NCBI GenBank assembly: GCA_039519185.1
Contig: JAZGSX010000010.1
Span: 2,232,001 to 2,296,000, forward strand
Source: Astragalus membranaceus
Taxonomy: Eukaryota > Streptophyta > Magnoliopsida > Fabales > Fabaceae
Direction of reading: 5' to 3'
Length of the DNA stretch: 64,000 bases
How positions within the stretch are numbered: position 1 is the first letter of the stretch; each line of letters starts with the position of its first letter. The translations under genes and the position numbers were made by a program. Positions 39,761 through 51,224 of the stretch are shown in pieces. The notes under the pieces were generated by a model. That model was given only the letters and a program-made list of their open reading frames with translations. It made no database searches and had not been told where the DNA came from.

Positions 39761-41860
39761 TGTAACACCCCGGTATATTTAACATGTAAAAATACCCAAG
39801 TGCACCAAAGTATAAACATCAGAGATAATAATTCCTGTTCAGACACTGAATACCACTACAAAATCTTTGCTGAAATACAACATAATTATCTTATACACAA
39901 ATAAGATCATACGGTACTCAGACCATAAACTGTCAGCAGCTGTGGTAATCAGAGTCATACAAGAAAGCGGAAAGAAAGATAAACCAAACACTAATGCCAT
40001 AGTATTGTGATACATGGACAACAGAAGGAAAATAAACTTAAACATAAAACTAAGTCATCCTCCATCACCCGGGGCCACCTACTCGTGCCTCTGAGGTTTC
40101 TTCTGTCCCTGTTTATCTGTAAAACAACAACATTTAAACAGTGAGATACAATCTCAGTGAGTCCTACTGCGACCCCTACTAACACTCTCGGTTCATTTAA
40201 AACATTTTTAAGATCCGACCCAACACCGACCGCAATCCGCTTGCTAATCTCGGTGGACCATACAATAAGGCTTCGACCTAGTAAGACACCGGCTGCAATC
40301 CACTTGCGTCTCCCGATGAACTAGCATCCTAGGCCTTTCTACGTACCACCGGCCGCAAACCTTGCATCTTCGGCGAACGTAGTACAATAACTTTTAACAC
40401 AACACCGGCCGCAAACCTTGCATCTTCCGGCGAACCCCTGACCAATAATAGTTTAACTATTGGCATCGGAGCCTAGGGTCGGGGATCATGACTGCCCCTC
40501 CTAGTATGTCAACATGGGTCGTCACCCAAACTCGATATAATATATATATCTACAATAATATGAACATTTAGTTCATTTACATTCAGACCTATAACTGAAC
40601 ATAACACCCGCATCGGGCCGTTTCCCATAGTCGATATAATTTATATATCGTGAATCGTAGACCGGTTTAGACAATATGTAATAATCATCCCGCGTCGGTT
40701 AAATCATATCACATAAGACTCATAGTCCGTTTTATTATTAATAAAACATATCCGCACACGCGTACTATTATTCGGCTTTTCGAAACTATTTGAACTTCAA
40801 AAACAGTTCTTTTTACCTTTTTAAATTGTATATTTAGTTAGGCCTCGAAATGAGCTTTCAAACGCATCTTAGAACACCTCAATCGGGTTCCCGGATCAAA
40901 AGTTATTGCGAAAACAAAATCAGTGAAAAACTGTTGAAAATCTGCAAAGCATCGCGACGCGCACTGCTTCCGTCGCGACGCGGAAAGTGACAGAAACTTT
41001 TTGTGTGACAAAACTGGGCCAGGTCGCGACGCGATGGGAATGGGTCGCGACGCGACCCACTGCAGAAAAGTGCAGGTTTTCCGTTTTCTTGCGAAATTCG
41101 CTATTCCGCTCAATTCCGATTCTCGTTCCGACCGAAAACAGATTTAACAACCAACAAAACAAACCCAACCAATACCACACAATCAATCAAAAACTCAATC
41201 AAAACGGATTGTATCAAAAACGACATATTTTCAAATTAACGGTTTTTAAGTCAAAATCTTTCGAAATCAAATCACCAAAAATTCCATTTTAACGCGACGC
41301 AACCCGAGACTCGCCCCAATCGATTCCTAACCCGAATCAGACAGTATCACATAATATTCCAGTCCAACGAAAGCGATAAAACAGTTTATCAATTAATTCG
41401 AAACGTAAAATCCTAAACGTGAGTAGAACTCACCCTTGACGCGTGATCCACGATCGAGCCGAAATCACCGAGTAGCCACACGAACGCTCCCCGCTCCGGC
41501 GACACCCAATCCGCTTTCAAAGCTTCCCACTCGATCACGAAACCGCTTTTGACCGAAATGCCGAATTCCTCGAAACCCTCCATGGACACTATTCATCATC
41601 TTCTTCAACCTCAAACCACTATTCATCAAAAACCCCAATTTGATTTTCGATCCCCAAATCACCCAACTCGCTTCCAATCAGCGATCCATCATCCTTGGGT
41701 TCGCGCCAAACTCCATCCCAAGCCATCCTTGAGCTTGAACCATCAACAAACCTCCATTTCCTTCAAAATTCGAAAATGGCAAAGTGAGAGAGAGAGAGTT
41801 GATGATGTTGATGTTGGTACCAAATCGAAGAGGGAGTAACGCTGAGCGTTTTTCGTGTTG
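39761..41860 (-). repeat. 5' LTR of E, truncated
   Basis: About 2.1 kb matching 23126-25217 with about 1% difference (for example AGAGAAAATA versus AGAGATAATA, and one versus two C in CTTCCGGCG). It breaks after TTTTTCGTGTTGG and continues as H0 sequence equal to 21967 onward. Confidence 0.9.
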
Positions 41861-43018
41861 GCCATGGGCGCCTTGTGCCAAGACTCCTAATGTTGGCGCC
41901 CTCCTGTGAAACATCTTTTGGCGCTCTCTAGGGCACCTAGTGCCTTCTTGGATGTGCTTGGTGCCATCCTGCCGAACATGTTTTGGCGCCCTCTAGGGCA
42001 CCTTGGTGCCTTCCTGGACGTGCTTGGTGCCATCCTGCGAAACATGTTTTGGGGCCCTCTAAGGCGCCTTGGTGTTTCCTAGATGTGCTTAGTGCCATCC
42101 TGCGAAACATGTTTTGGGGCCCTCTAGGGCGCCTTGGTGTTGGCCTGGATGCGCTTGGTGCCATCCTGTAGAACATGATTTGGCGCCCTCTAGGGCGCCT
42201 TGGTGCCTTCCGGGATGTGCTTGGTGCCATCCTGCGAAACATGTTTTGGGGTCCTCTAGGTTACCTTGGTGTTGGCTTGGATGTGCTTGGTGCCATCCTG
42301 CAGAACATGTTTTGGCGCCCTCTAGGGCGCCTTGGTGCCTTCCTGGATGTGCTTGGTGCCATCCTGCGAAACATGTTTTGGCGCCCTCTAGGGCACCTTG
42401 GTGCCTTCCTGGAGGCGCTTGGTTCCATCCTGCAGAACATGTTTTGGCGCCCTCTCGGGCGCATGGGTGCCGCCCTGGATGCGCTTGGTTCCATCCTGCA
42501 GAACATGTTTTGGCGCCCTCTTGGGCGCCTTGGTGCCTATACATCGGGTGTCTCCTCGTGGAGCAGATTTTGCGAGACAAGGTTTGGTGCCCTCATGGGT
42601 CCCTATACGTCGGGTGTCTTGTAACACCCCTTTTCTACCCGGTAAACTTTTGACAAAAATCATAGTTTCGAAAACATTTTTCGCTACACACTAATGTAAC
42701 ACCCCTTTTCTACCCGGTAAACTTTTGACAAAAATCAGAGTTTCAAAAATATTTTTCGCTACACCCACTGGGGATGCCACATTTACACCAATAAAACCTC
42801 ACACGCCAATAATAAAATTCACCATTAAAAATAGTACGATACATAGCACGTCATAAGTGGGACGAACCCCCAAAACACCTGTTCAGTCTACATGACAGTG
42901 ACTCTATCACCACGCAGTGGAATAAAATAAAGGTTCAAATGAAAAATCATAACATCACCATAAAGCTTCAGCAATCAAATAATAGGGACAACTAGTAAAG
43001 ACTAGCGTTCATCCCCCC
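41861..43018 (-). repeat. Second copy of E's left flank (H0 + D LTR start)
   Basis: Matches 21967-23125: the 66-bp array, the TGTCT site (42615-42619), the 75-bp D remnant (42620-42694) and the D LTR start (42695). Divergence is about 1% (for example CACCTTGGTGCC versus CACCTAGTGCC near 41935). It cannot be a normal 5-bp target duplication. Confidence 0.92.
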
Positions 43019-44902
43019 CCCCCCCCCCCCGAGTGCTACGTATCAGAGCGACCACACCGACTCGACTAGCGAAGGTAGACATGCCTTCACTCGCAATCAC
43101 CTGCACATTACCAGCATAGGGGTAACATTCAAACAGAAGGGGTGAGATATCTAACAATATAATAGTATATATGATAGGCAATATGCTAGAGTTACGACAA
43201 CTATATCTACCGCTTCACAACAACATCAAATTGCAATCACCAAGAATCATCACCAATGTCATGGGTAAATGAATGAGATGCAACCCACACCAACGGGTAT
43301 ATACATGTGGTACCAATCATCACCAATAAAATTGCCAATAAGGGCATCACCACCTATATCGTCACCAAGTTTTTGAGCATCATCATCATCACCTATAGCC
43401 CCAAGGCCGAAGCCTTCATCACCAAAATAATGCATATGAAATGTATGCGACACCATGAACAATGCACCAGAGACAATCAACAATAATAGTCATATAAGTG
43501 ACACAACAACACCAATATCAACAAATGGTCATAGACCCATCACCTATCACCTTAGCTAACAAAGTAGGCACATCACCTGTTATATCATCAACAATAACAC
43601 TAACACCTATAGGACAGTCTAACAACTTGACCGTAACATCAACAACCACCGACACCAAAGACACCAATAGATTTACAACGTCAATGGCAACAACAATTTT
43701 ACAACACCAAGAACAACGACAACTTACAACACCAATGACGACACAGTTTACAACACCAATGACGACACAATTTACAACACCTGGAACGACAACAATTTTA
43801 CAATGCCAATGCCAACAACAATTATACGACACCAATGACAACACTAATTTACTCCACCAATGACAACGACCACCAGGACAGCCACCCAGGCGCCCAGTCA
43901 CCAACAACCACAGACAGGAAGCTAATCATGGCGCCTACGGCGCCCACTGCGCCAAACACCACGGGACAGCCACATGAGGCGCCCCTAACCATCAGAAAAT
44001 GGCGCCCTTGATGGCGGCCAGCAAGCGAAACAACACAAAATGGCGCCCAGGAGGGCGGCCAGCAGGCCAACAACAGAGGACGGCGCCCAGGGAGGCTCCC
44101 AGAGGCAACACATCAACACGGCAGCCAGGATTCGGCGCCCTTGGCGCCCAGGCACCCGCAACACAAAACGCAACACCGATCAATACACCACGGCGCCTAG
44201 TGCGCCAGCGCCAAAACACAAATGGCAGCACGGCGCCTATGGCGCCCAGTGCGCCTACGCCAGAACACAAACGGCAGCACGGCGCCTATGGCGCCCAGTA
44301 CGCCTACGCCAGAACACCCATCACCAGACAGGCGCCCATGGCGCCCAGAATCAGGACAACAACAACAACATAAGCGACACACAACATCAATGGCGCCCAT
44401 GGCGCCTAGGGACCAATTTTTTTTTGGATTTCCACCATGAACAATCACCAAACACCAAATTGCAATCATCATGAATACATTCAAACATCACCCAATAAAC
44501 ACCAAACAAAAATCAAAGAGACAACATAGAGCCTATCTCCCACATAACACCCATCATACACCCCATTATAAAAGTAGAACCCACCCTTACCTTAGATTTG
44601 CCGAATACGAGATCCCCTTGCACGAAAACTCCAAAGAACCACCGCAACAAGAGCTCCTCTCCTCTTTCTCCTTGATTGCGCCGCCACCCCTCTCTTCTCC
44701 AAAGAACCCTAGCTAATGATCTCATCTATGCGCCTATGCCATTGGGCTGTTGGATCACGGGCCTCCTTCTACTACTCAACTTAATTACAAAACACCACTC
44801 CCTGATTTAAATGAAACACCATATTATTATTTTAATATGACTATACCAATAAAATACCTAAATATTTATTAAAATAAATAATTAAATTATTTGGGCGTTA
44901 CA
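42695..44902 (-). repeat. D LTR, uninterrupted right-hand copy
   Basis: 2,208 bp. Poly-C tract of 18 (43013-43030), then the PBS complement (43040-43049), short ACACCAATGACGACAC repeats (43690-43860, giving a Thr/Gln-rich 121-codon frame that I reject), a GGCGCC array (43890-44410), donor-like AAGGTAAGGGTGG (about 44582-44593, minus), and TGGGCT and GGGCC motifs (about 44740-44765). Confidence 0.88.
43040..43049 (-). other. PBS-complementary motif in D LTR
   Basis: Minus GCTCTGATAC followed by GTAGCACTCG and poly-G. Confidence 0.65.
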
Positions 44903-44907
44903 TGTCT
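44903..44907 (+). repeat. Target site duplication of D, right copy (TGTCT)
   Basis: Follows GGGCGTTACA and equals 22722-22726. Confidence 0.9.
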
Positions 44908-45022
44908 CCTCGTGGAGCAAATTTTGTGAGGCAAGGTTTGGTGCCCTCATGGGTGCCTATACGGTGGGTGTCTCCTCGTGGAGCAGATTTTGCGAGACAA
45001 TGTTTGGTGCCCTCACGGTGGG
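44908..45022 (-). mobile_element. H0, right piece
   Basis: Two units of CCTCGTGGAGCA(A/G)ATTTTG...CTCATGGGTGCCTATAC continue the array seen at 22640-22726. H0 is interrupted again by N1 at 45023. Confidence 0.7.
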
Positions 45023-45189
45023 TGTAACGCCCAAATATTTAATTAAATTATTTAATTAAATATTTAGGTATTCAATTATTTATTTATTTATTTATTATTT
45101 AATTGGTGTAATTATATTAATGTTGGATTGAGAGGTGTGTATTTGCGTTTTAGGTGATGGCGTTAGTGATCGGGCTTGAGGAAGCCCGT

Positions 45190-45240
45190 GATCCAAGCCC
45201 ACTAGCTAGGCGCATATTTAAACCTAAAATTTAGGGTTTG
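45190..45240 (+). promoter_or_regulatory. TGGGCY and telo-box promoter module (N1)
   Basis: AAGCCCA (45195-45201), ATATTTAAA and TAGGGTTT (45232-45239) within 50 bases, just before the purine-rich leader. TGGGCY (site II) plus AAACCCTA (telo-box) is a known pairing in promoters of plant ribosomal-protein and other growth-linked genes. Use here is inferred. Confidence 0.5.
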
Positions 45241-45423
45241 GCTCATTTTGTGCAAAAGAAAAGAAAAGAAAGAAATTGCGAAGAGGAGAGAAAGAGAGAA
45301 GAGGAGCGGCGCGAATCCCAAGGAGAAGAAGAGGAGGTTTCGCGAATCAAGGAGAAGAGAAGGGAAGCCGTGTTGTTGTGGTTCTGTTGGTGATTCCTCT
45401 CCAGGGTCTTCTATTCCTAAGAC

Positions 45424-45437
45424 TTAAGGTAAGGGTG
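45424..45437 (+). promoter_or_regulatory. Putative 5' splice donor in N1 LTR
   Basis: TTAAG|GTAAGGGTG, a near-consensus plant donor at the end of a purine-rich leader. Confidence 0.5.
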
Positions 45438-46227
45438 AGATCTCTCTTTCACTATAATGGTGGGTATGATGGGTATTAGGGTAGGGGCTTAGACCTATGT
45501 TGCCATGATCTTGTTTGATTGTTTGATTTGTTGTTGACTGATGAATTTGCATATGTGTTGTTTGATGATTTGTTGTGTGCTGAATTTGGGGCCCTAGCGC
45601 TGGGCGCCATTTGCTGGGCGTGGCTGTGATTCTAATTTGGCGCCCTGTGCATGGGCGCCGTGGCCAAGGATGTTGCGTTTTGGTGTTTTGGCGTGGTGCT
45701 GTTTTTGGCGCCCTGTGCATGGGCGCCGTGGCCAATGGTGTGTGTATTTTGATGTCTGTGCGTGTTCTCTGTTAGGCGCCCTGTGCATGGGCGCCGTGTC
45801 TAAGTTGTGTTGCGTTTTGGTTTGTGTTGCAGGAAATGGCGCCTTGTTCCTGGGCGCCGTGCCTGTCTGTGTTGCCTGGTGATTCTGTTGCTGTTTTTGG
45901 CGCCCGGTGCCTGGGCGCCGTGTTTGGGTGTGTTCTGTGTGCCAGTGTGCTGTGCGTCGTGTCCCTGTGTTCGGCGCCCTGGGTGTGGGCGCCGTGTGCC
46001 AAGTTGTTGCCATTCTGTTTTTGGCGCCCAGTGCATGGGCACCGTGTGCCAGTGTGTGTGGGTGTGTGGCTGTGCGAGGGTGTGTGTGTTGCTGTGTCTT
46101 GGCGCAGGGGCGCCTTGGCGCCCTGTGCCTGGGAGCCTGTGTCTGTGTGTTGCACGCTGTCTTGGCGCAGGGGCGCCATTGACGCCAGATTCGTGTGTGT
46201 TGCGCGCTGTGTCTTGGCGCAGGGGTG

Positions 46228-46232
46228 CCAAG
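46228..46232 (+). repeat. Target site duplication of G, left copy (CCAAG)
   Basis: Precedes TGTAACACC at 46233; matches 48636-48640. Confidence 0.95.
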
Positions 46233-48635
46233 TGTAACACCTTTTGTACCCATCACATTATTGGTAAAAATATCAGAGTTTTTAAACAATTAAACGAGCG
46301 CCACATTTACATCTTGAAAATCACCACGAAAACATACTGCAAAAACAATTATCTTTGATTCCATAAGCAGCGGAAAATAAAGGGGTTTTCAACTTCGACA
46401 ACAGTAACTTCAAAAATGGTTCACAGCGGAATAATCGAACAACCATAACTCCAGTTCAATAAAATAACAACATCGGAATTCATAGCCATAAATAAGCGTT
46501 CGCCCATCCCCAAGTGTTACATATCAGAGCGACACGACCCGACTCGATTACATGAAGGTGAGCTGCCTTCATTCACGGTTACCTGCACGTTACCAACATA
46601 GGGGTAACATTCAAACAGAAGGGGTGAGATATCACACTATATAATAGGATACCTGAAAATCAATATACAAAGGCACGTCATGGTATCCATTCAGCAACAT
46701 ACAACAATCAACATCATTATAAACACACAGTTATGCTCACAATGCGGATGAGGCTCAAATGCACGGCACACCGCCCCTGAATGCATGTGGTACCAAAATC
46801 AAGCCCATAAATAGAGGGATCTCGTCGTCGTCGTAATCATAACTCGTCGTGTTTCAGCATAGCTCCTCGTCGTAAATATGCTATGCATGCGACACTATGC
46901 AAATGCACAAACAAACAACAACAACTGCATAGCACGCAACAACATCAAAACAACAATGGCCATAGGCCTACATCACATCACCTGCCCATAAATAGAGGCA
47001 ACTCATCGTCGTCATATAAACATCGTCATCAACAATTACAACTTAACAATTTATAGCGCTTTGGCCACATCACCACAATTTGCAACATCACAACAATTTG
47101 GCTTAATCACATACTCAACATCATTTTAATTGACAGCACCTACCGGGCCGCCACACGGGCGCCTAGCTATCAACAACCACGGACAAGCAGCCGATACTTA
47201 ACCATTAAATCAACAGACACGCTTAAAAATTAACGGCACCAGAAACAGTCACTTTTTGCCTTAAAATTAGAATATTCAGTTAGGCCTCTAAATAAGCTTT
47301 CCAAAACATTTTAGAACGTCCAAATCCTCCTGGATCAAAAGATATTGCGAAAACAAAATTGTTTACCGTGATAGCAAAAACAGAGACAGCAAACATGACC
47401 TAACTTGTGTCACCTCTAGAATTATCAAAACTCAGTCAAATGACATGGGACTTGAGCCCAACCCGAAAAAAATTGAGTGTAGTTTTTAATGGATCAAGAA
47501 TCATTCAAAACGGAGTTCAAACGAAAACGTTATACACGAAATACCGAACCTATACCCAGATTGTTTCCAGAATTTTAACATAACTTGTGACTCCAATAAC
47601 TCGAGCTATACAACTCCAAATGCAACCAAACTAGTGCCAAGTTAACAAGCATTAAGTCTAGTTTCTAAAAAGGTAAACCACATAATTTTCGGACCACTAG
47701 ATTGTTCCCAGTTACAGTATAATCGAACCTATACTCAGATCGTTTCCAGAATTTTAACCTAACTTGCAACACCTTTAACTCGAGCTATACAACTCCAAAT
47801 GCAACCAAACTAGCGCCCGATTAACAAGCATTAAGTCTAGTTTCTAAAAAGGTAAACCACATAATTTTCGGACTGCTAGATTGTTTCCAGAATACACACA
47901 GAATGCGCCCTATGCGCCCTACAACCAGAAATATTGTTTAAAATCAACAACACACAACAACAAACACCAACAATCACATCCAAATCATCATCAACATGTT
48001 AATCATCACCAATCATGTCTAAACACCATTAATCACATTTAATCACCGTCAAAACACATTTAATCATCACCAATCACATACAATCATCATCAATCATGCT
48101 TGGACATCGTCAATTAATGTTTAAACACTATTAAGCACATATATTCATCATCAAACATAATAAATCCTTAATACTAAGGTTCTCTAATCTTAATCACCTA
48201 GGGTTCCATTAACCTCCCCACATAGAGACATTCATATAACCCATTAGATAGATAGAACCCCACCCTTACCTTGTTTTTGAAGAACTCGAAATCCTTGCTT
48301 GCCTTAACCCCCTCTAAATTCGCGACTTCCCTCTTCTCTTCTCCTCTCTAGCGCCGTCCTCTTCTCTCTATTCTCACTCTCTCACTTTGTTTTTCTAATT
48401 ATGTGAGCAAAACCCTAAAAATTACCTATTTTTACTTAGTTAGTCTTATGGGTTTTTCTACTTAGCTTATGCGACTTAACCCAAGCCCTTTTCCTTTTAA
48501 CATCTCACTCCTTACCAATACCAACCCCCACACAAAATAACACACATAATAATATATATTTATTTTATTATTTTTCTACCACATAAATCCTAATTAATTA
48601 ATTAAATAATTAATCAATTATTTTGGGGCGTTACA
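46233..48635 (-). mobile_element. Solo LTR G
   Basis: 2,403 bp with perfect CCAAG duplications and no interior, inserted in the GGCGCC array of N1's LTR. Minus strand: AAACCCTAA-type telo-box (48410-48418 plus coordinates), donor AAGGTAAGGGTGGGG (about 48261-48272), conserved block (47225-47350) and a PBS complement with one change (46521-46530). It carries a 179-bp tandem duplication (47545-47900). Confidence 0.94.
47545..47900. repeat. 179-bp tandem duplication in G
   Basis: CGAACCTATACYCAGATYG at 47545 and 47724, with CTCGAGCTATACAACTCC and GGTAAACCACATAATTTTCG in both. The copies are about 90% alike, so it is older than the repeats in C or N3. A related sequence lies at 62040-62180. Confidence 0.85.
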
Positions 48636-48640
48636 CCAAG
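48636..48640 (+). repeat. Target site duplication of G, right copy (CCAAG)
   Basis: Matches 46228-46232; followed by GGCGCC of the N1 array. Confidence 0.95.
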
Positions 48641-49614
48641 GGCGCCAGTTTGTGTTGCTGCGCCAGTTTTCCGTGGCTGCGCCAGTTTTCGGTGTTGCCT
48701 GGGCGCCAAGGGCGCCAGTTCCTGTTGCTGGCCAGTTTCCAGCATGTTGCCTGTTCGGCCTCCTGGGCGCCATTTTCAGGATGTTCCCCAAATCTTTCCC
48801 GGTTTTGTTTTTGACATATCTTTTGACTCGGGTTTCCGTTTTAAGTGTTTCAAAGTGCGTTGTGAAGCTTATTCTGTTTTCTACCTGTATGTTCTATTTT
48901 AAGGTTAAAATTATTATTTTTCTGATAGTTTCTGGGCGCCTCAAGTGGCTGTCCCCAGTGGTCGTTGTTGTTGGCGTTGTAAAACTATTCCGGTGTTTAA
49001 AACCCTTTTTGGTGTCCTATTTGGGGTCGTGAGCTGAAGTAAAACCCTTTGATGTAATCGGTAATATTAATGTCCCGGTGTCAATAAATATGTGTTGATG
49101 TTTTTGACGATAATGCCCCTAGTGGCTATTACTTTGATCGACGATGGTATTTGACGATAACTTGACAGGTGATGTGCCTTTCATTGGTAAATTGGTAAGT
49201 GATGGGTCGTTAAGTTGACTGTGCTTGTATGGGACTGTCTCTGGTGCATGTCATAGTGTCTCATACATCTCATGTGCATAAACAAGTGACGATGACGCCA
49301 TAAAGGCTATTTAGCGACGATGATGCCATAAAGGCTATTTAGTGACGATGATGACAGGTACCACATGCATACGCCCGTTGCGATGGGTTGCATTTCATAC
49401 ATGCTCATGACATTGTGATGACTTGCTGAGATGACTGATTTGATGTGCGATGTGGTTTATATAGCGTTGTAGCTCTAGCATAATACTTATCATATGCATT
49501 ATTATATTGTTAGATGAACTCACCCCTTCTGTTTGAATGTTACCCCTATGCGCTAACGTGCAGGTGATCTCGAGTGAAGGCTTAGGTACCTTCTCTAGCT
49601 GAGTCTGGTCGTCT

Positions 49615-49624
49615 GCTCTGATAC
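49615..49624 (+). other. PBS-complementary motif in N1
   Basis: GCTCTGATAC pairs perfectly with 49948-49957, 323 bases downstream. Confidence 0.72.
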
Positions 49625-49945
49625 GTAGCACTCAGTGGGGAGGGAATGAACCTTAGTTTTTATAATTATTTGATTGCATGTAGTTGCTGTTTTATGACTT
49701 TCCGCTGCGTAGTTGCTGAGTTTTTATTATGTTGGTTGAATTGAGCGTTTTGAGCTCACCCCAGTTGTGATGTGCTATGTATCTCATTACTATTGACGAT
49801 GAGAACTATTTTATATCGATGCATAATTTTGTGTGGATTTATGTGTGACATCCCATGTGGTGAAATCTGACTTTTAAAGAAAAAAAAAAAGAAACTCTGA
49901 TTTTTAGTAATTAAATTACCGGGTAGAAACGGGGTGTTACAATAG

Positions 49946-49957
49946 TGGTATCAGAGC
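49946..49957 (+). other. Primer-binding site of N1
   Basis: TGGTATCAGAGC, four bases after the LTR. Confidence 0.95.
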
Positions 49958-50063
49958 AAAAGTTCGGTCTGTCCGACCAAGTTGTCCAGTCGTAGTGTCA
50001 ATTGACAATGGTGTGTTGTCAATTATATCTAACTATTGGTTGTTTTGTAGCAAGTGAGTTGAA

Positions 50064-51224
50064 ATGGCTGGGTGGAACGATGCTGCAATTGCTGCTGATT
50101 GTTGTAAGAGGTTGAATCTTGTATTGTCTGCTATGAATGGAGAGATGGTTGTCGACACTCCAGCTAAGGGGTCGGTAACTACCTCTCTAGTGTGTTCTCA
50201 ATGTCCCTTGTCGATCTCCGACAGAGACTTTTTTGTGGATTTTGTTTGTTTGCCGCTGAAGGGATTGGACGTAATCTTGGGCATGGACTGGTTAGAGCAT
50301 AACCATGTCCATATCAACTGTCGTAGTAAATCGGTTAGTTTCTGAGAGGAAGATTCTGTTTTGTTATCCGCTAGTCAGTTGAAGAAGTTGATGAAGGAAG
50401 GAGTTCAACTATTTTCGTTGACGGCATCGTTGTCTGCTAAGAGTCGGGCTGTCATTTAAGAATTGAAGGTGGTGCGCGAATTTCCAGATGTTTTTCCTGA
50501 TGAGATCCCTAGTGTTCCACCTGAGAGGGAAGTGGAGTTTTCCGTTGATCTTGTACCTGGTACGAGGCCTGTGTCTATGGCACCGTACAGGATGTCGGCG
50601 TCGGAATTGTCTGAGTTGAAGAAGCAACTTGAAGATCTGCTTGAGAAGAAGTTTGTTAGGCCAAGTGTATCGCCGTGGGGAGCTCCTGTGTTGCTAGTAA
50701 AGAAGAAGTATGGAAGCATGAGGTTGTGTGTTGATTATAGGCAGCTGAATAAGGTGACCATTAAGAACAAATATCCATTGCCAAGGATAGACGATTTGAT
50801 GGATCAGTTGGTGGGTGCTCGAGTGTTCAGCAAGATTGATTTGAGGTCAGGTTATCATCAGATCAAGGTGAAGGATGAAGATGTTCAGAAGACTGCTTTC
50901 AGGACGAGGTATGGGCATTATGAGTATTCGGTGATGCCGTTCGGTGTCACTAACGCGCCGGGTGTATTTATGGAGTACATGAATCGTATATTCCATACTT
51001 ACTTGGATCGGTTCGTAGTTGTGTTCATTGACGACATCCTGATTTATTCGAAGTCGGAGGAAGAGCATGCAGAGCATTTGAGATTAGTAATGGAGGTCCT
51101 GAGAGAGAAGAGGTTGTATGCCAAGTTGTCTAAATGTGAATTCTGGTTGTCAGAAGTGAGTTTTCTGGGTCACATCATTTCTGGTAGTGGTATTGCTGTG
51201 GATCCTTCTAAGGTTGATGCTGTG
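50064..51224 (+). pseudogene. N1 gag-pol remnant: gag start fused to protease, RT to N2
   Basis: Begins MAGWNDAAIAAD at the gag ATG (50064), then jumps directly to RLNLVLSAMNGEMVVDTPAKGSVTT, which lies after the protease active site. About 1.1 kb is lost, including capsid, zinc knuckles and the DTGA motif. Stops follow at about 50344 (TGA after SVSF) and 50458 (TAA in place of a Glu codon). From 50463 RT is open: VREFPDVFPDEIPSVPPEREV, YRQLNKVTIKNKYPLPR, MPFGVTNAPGVFMEYM, catalytic FIDDILIYS, thumb LGHIISGSGIAVDPSKVDAV. N2 interrupts the frame at 51225. Non-functional. Confidence 0.92.

Larger units (their letters stand above)
23126..41860 (-). mobile_element. Element E: gypsy element with decayed interior and young LTRs
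   Basis: Order in plus coordinates: 3' LTR 23126-25642; interior 25643-26422; insertion F; interior 36798-39760 with decayed RT/RNase H; PBS 39747-39758; truncated 5' LTR 39761-41860. It belongs to a different family from the others (LTR start TGTAACATCCGC on the minus strand). It entered the poly-C tract of D (CCCCC at 23121-23125). The last 430 or so bases of the 5' LTR are missing and replaced by a second copy of the left flank. The LTRs differ by roughly 1%, yet pol is wrecked throughout. Confidence 0.85.
22727..44902 (-). mobile_element. Element D: deleted element reduced to one LTR plus 75 bp
   Basis: Flanked by TGTCT. It starts with the first 70 bases of an LTR end (22727-22796), then CACTAA, then a second, complete LTR end at 22802. 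CACTAA is the reverse of the spacer between LTR and PBS seen in F and A. One deletion therefore ran from inside the 3' LTR to just before the 5' LTR, removing everything internal. The remaining LTR is interrupted by E in its poly-C tract at 23125 and completed at 43031-44902 (end GGGCGTTACA). Within the right-hand copy the LTR is 42695-44902, 2,208 bp. Confidence 0.85.
45023..49941 (+). repeat. 5' LTR of N1, split by G
   Basis: About 2.51 kb without G: TGTAACGCCC to GGGGTGTTACA. TGGGCY motif at 45195-45201 (reverse), ATATTTAAA TATA-like sequence at about 45212, AAACCCTA (reverse) at 45232-45239, purine-rich leader 45255-45420, donor AAG|GTAAGGGTG at 45428/45429, GGCGCC array 45595-46230 and 48640-48775, conserved TCTTTTGACTCGGG block (48823), acceptor/donor-like CAG|GTGA (49563/49564), PBS complement 49615-49624. 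Confidence 0.92.
45023..51224 (+). mobile_element. Element N1: plus-strand Tekay-type element, 5' half visible
   Basis: 5' LTR 45023-49941 (interrupted by solo LTR G), PBS, a deleted interior and RT up to 51224, where N2 begins. Same LTR family as B, in opposite orientation. The right half is expected beyond 64000. Confidence 0.9.

Noticed and set aside
41861..43018. Very long target site duplication made by E
   Set aside because: Gypsy integrases make 5-bp duplications, and E's LTR terminus is missing at this junction, so a later rearrangement or assembly switch is needed.
43498..43863. Thr/Gln-rich 121-codon frame
   Set aside because: Product of ACACCAATGACGACAC-type repeats in the D LTR, with no homology or expression signal.
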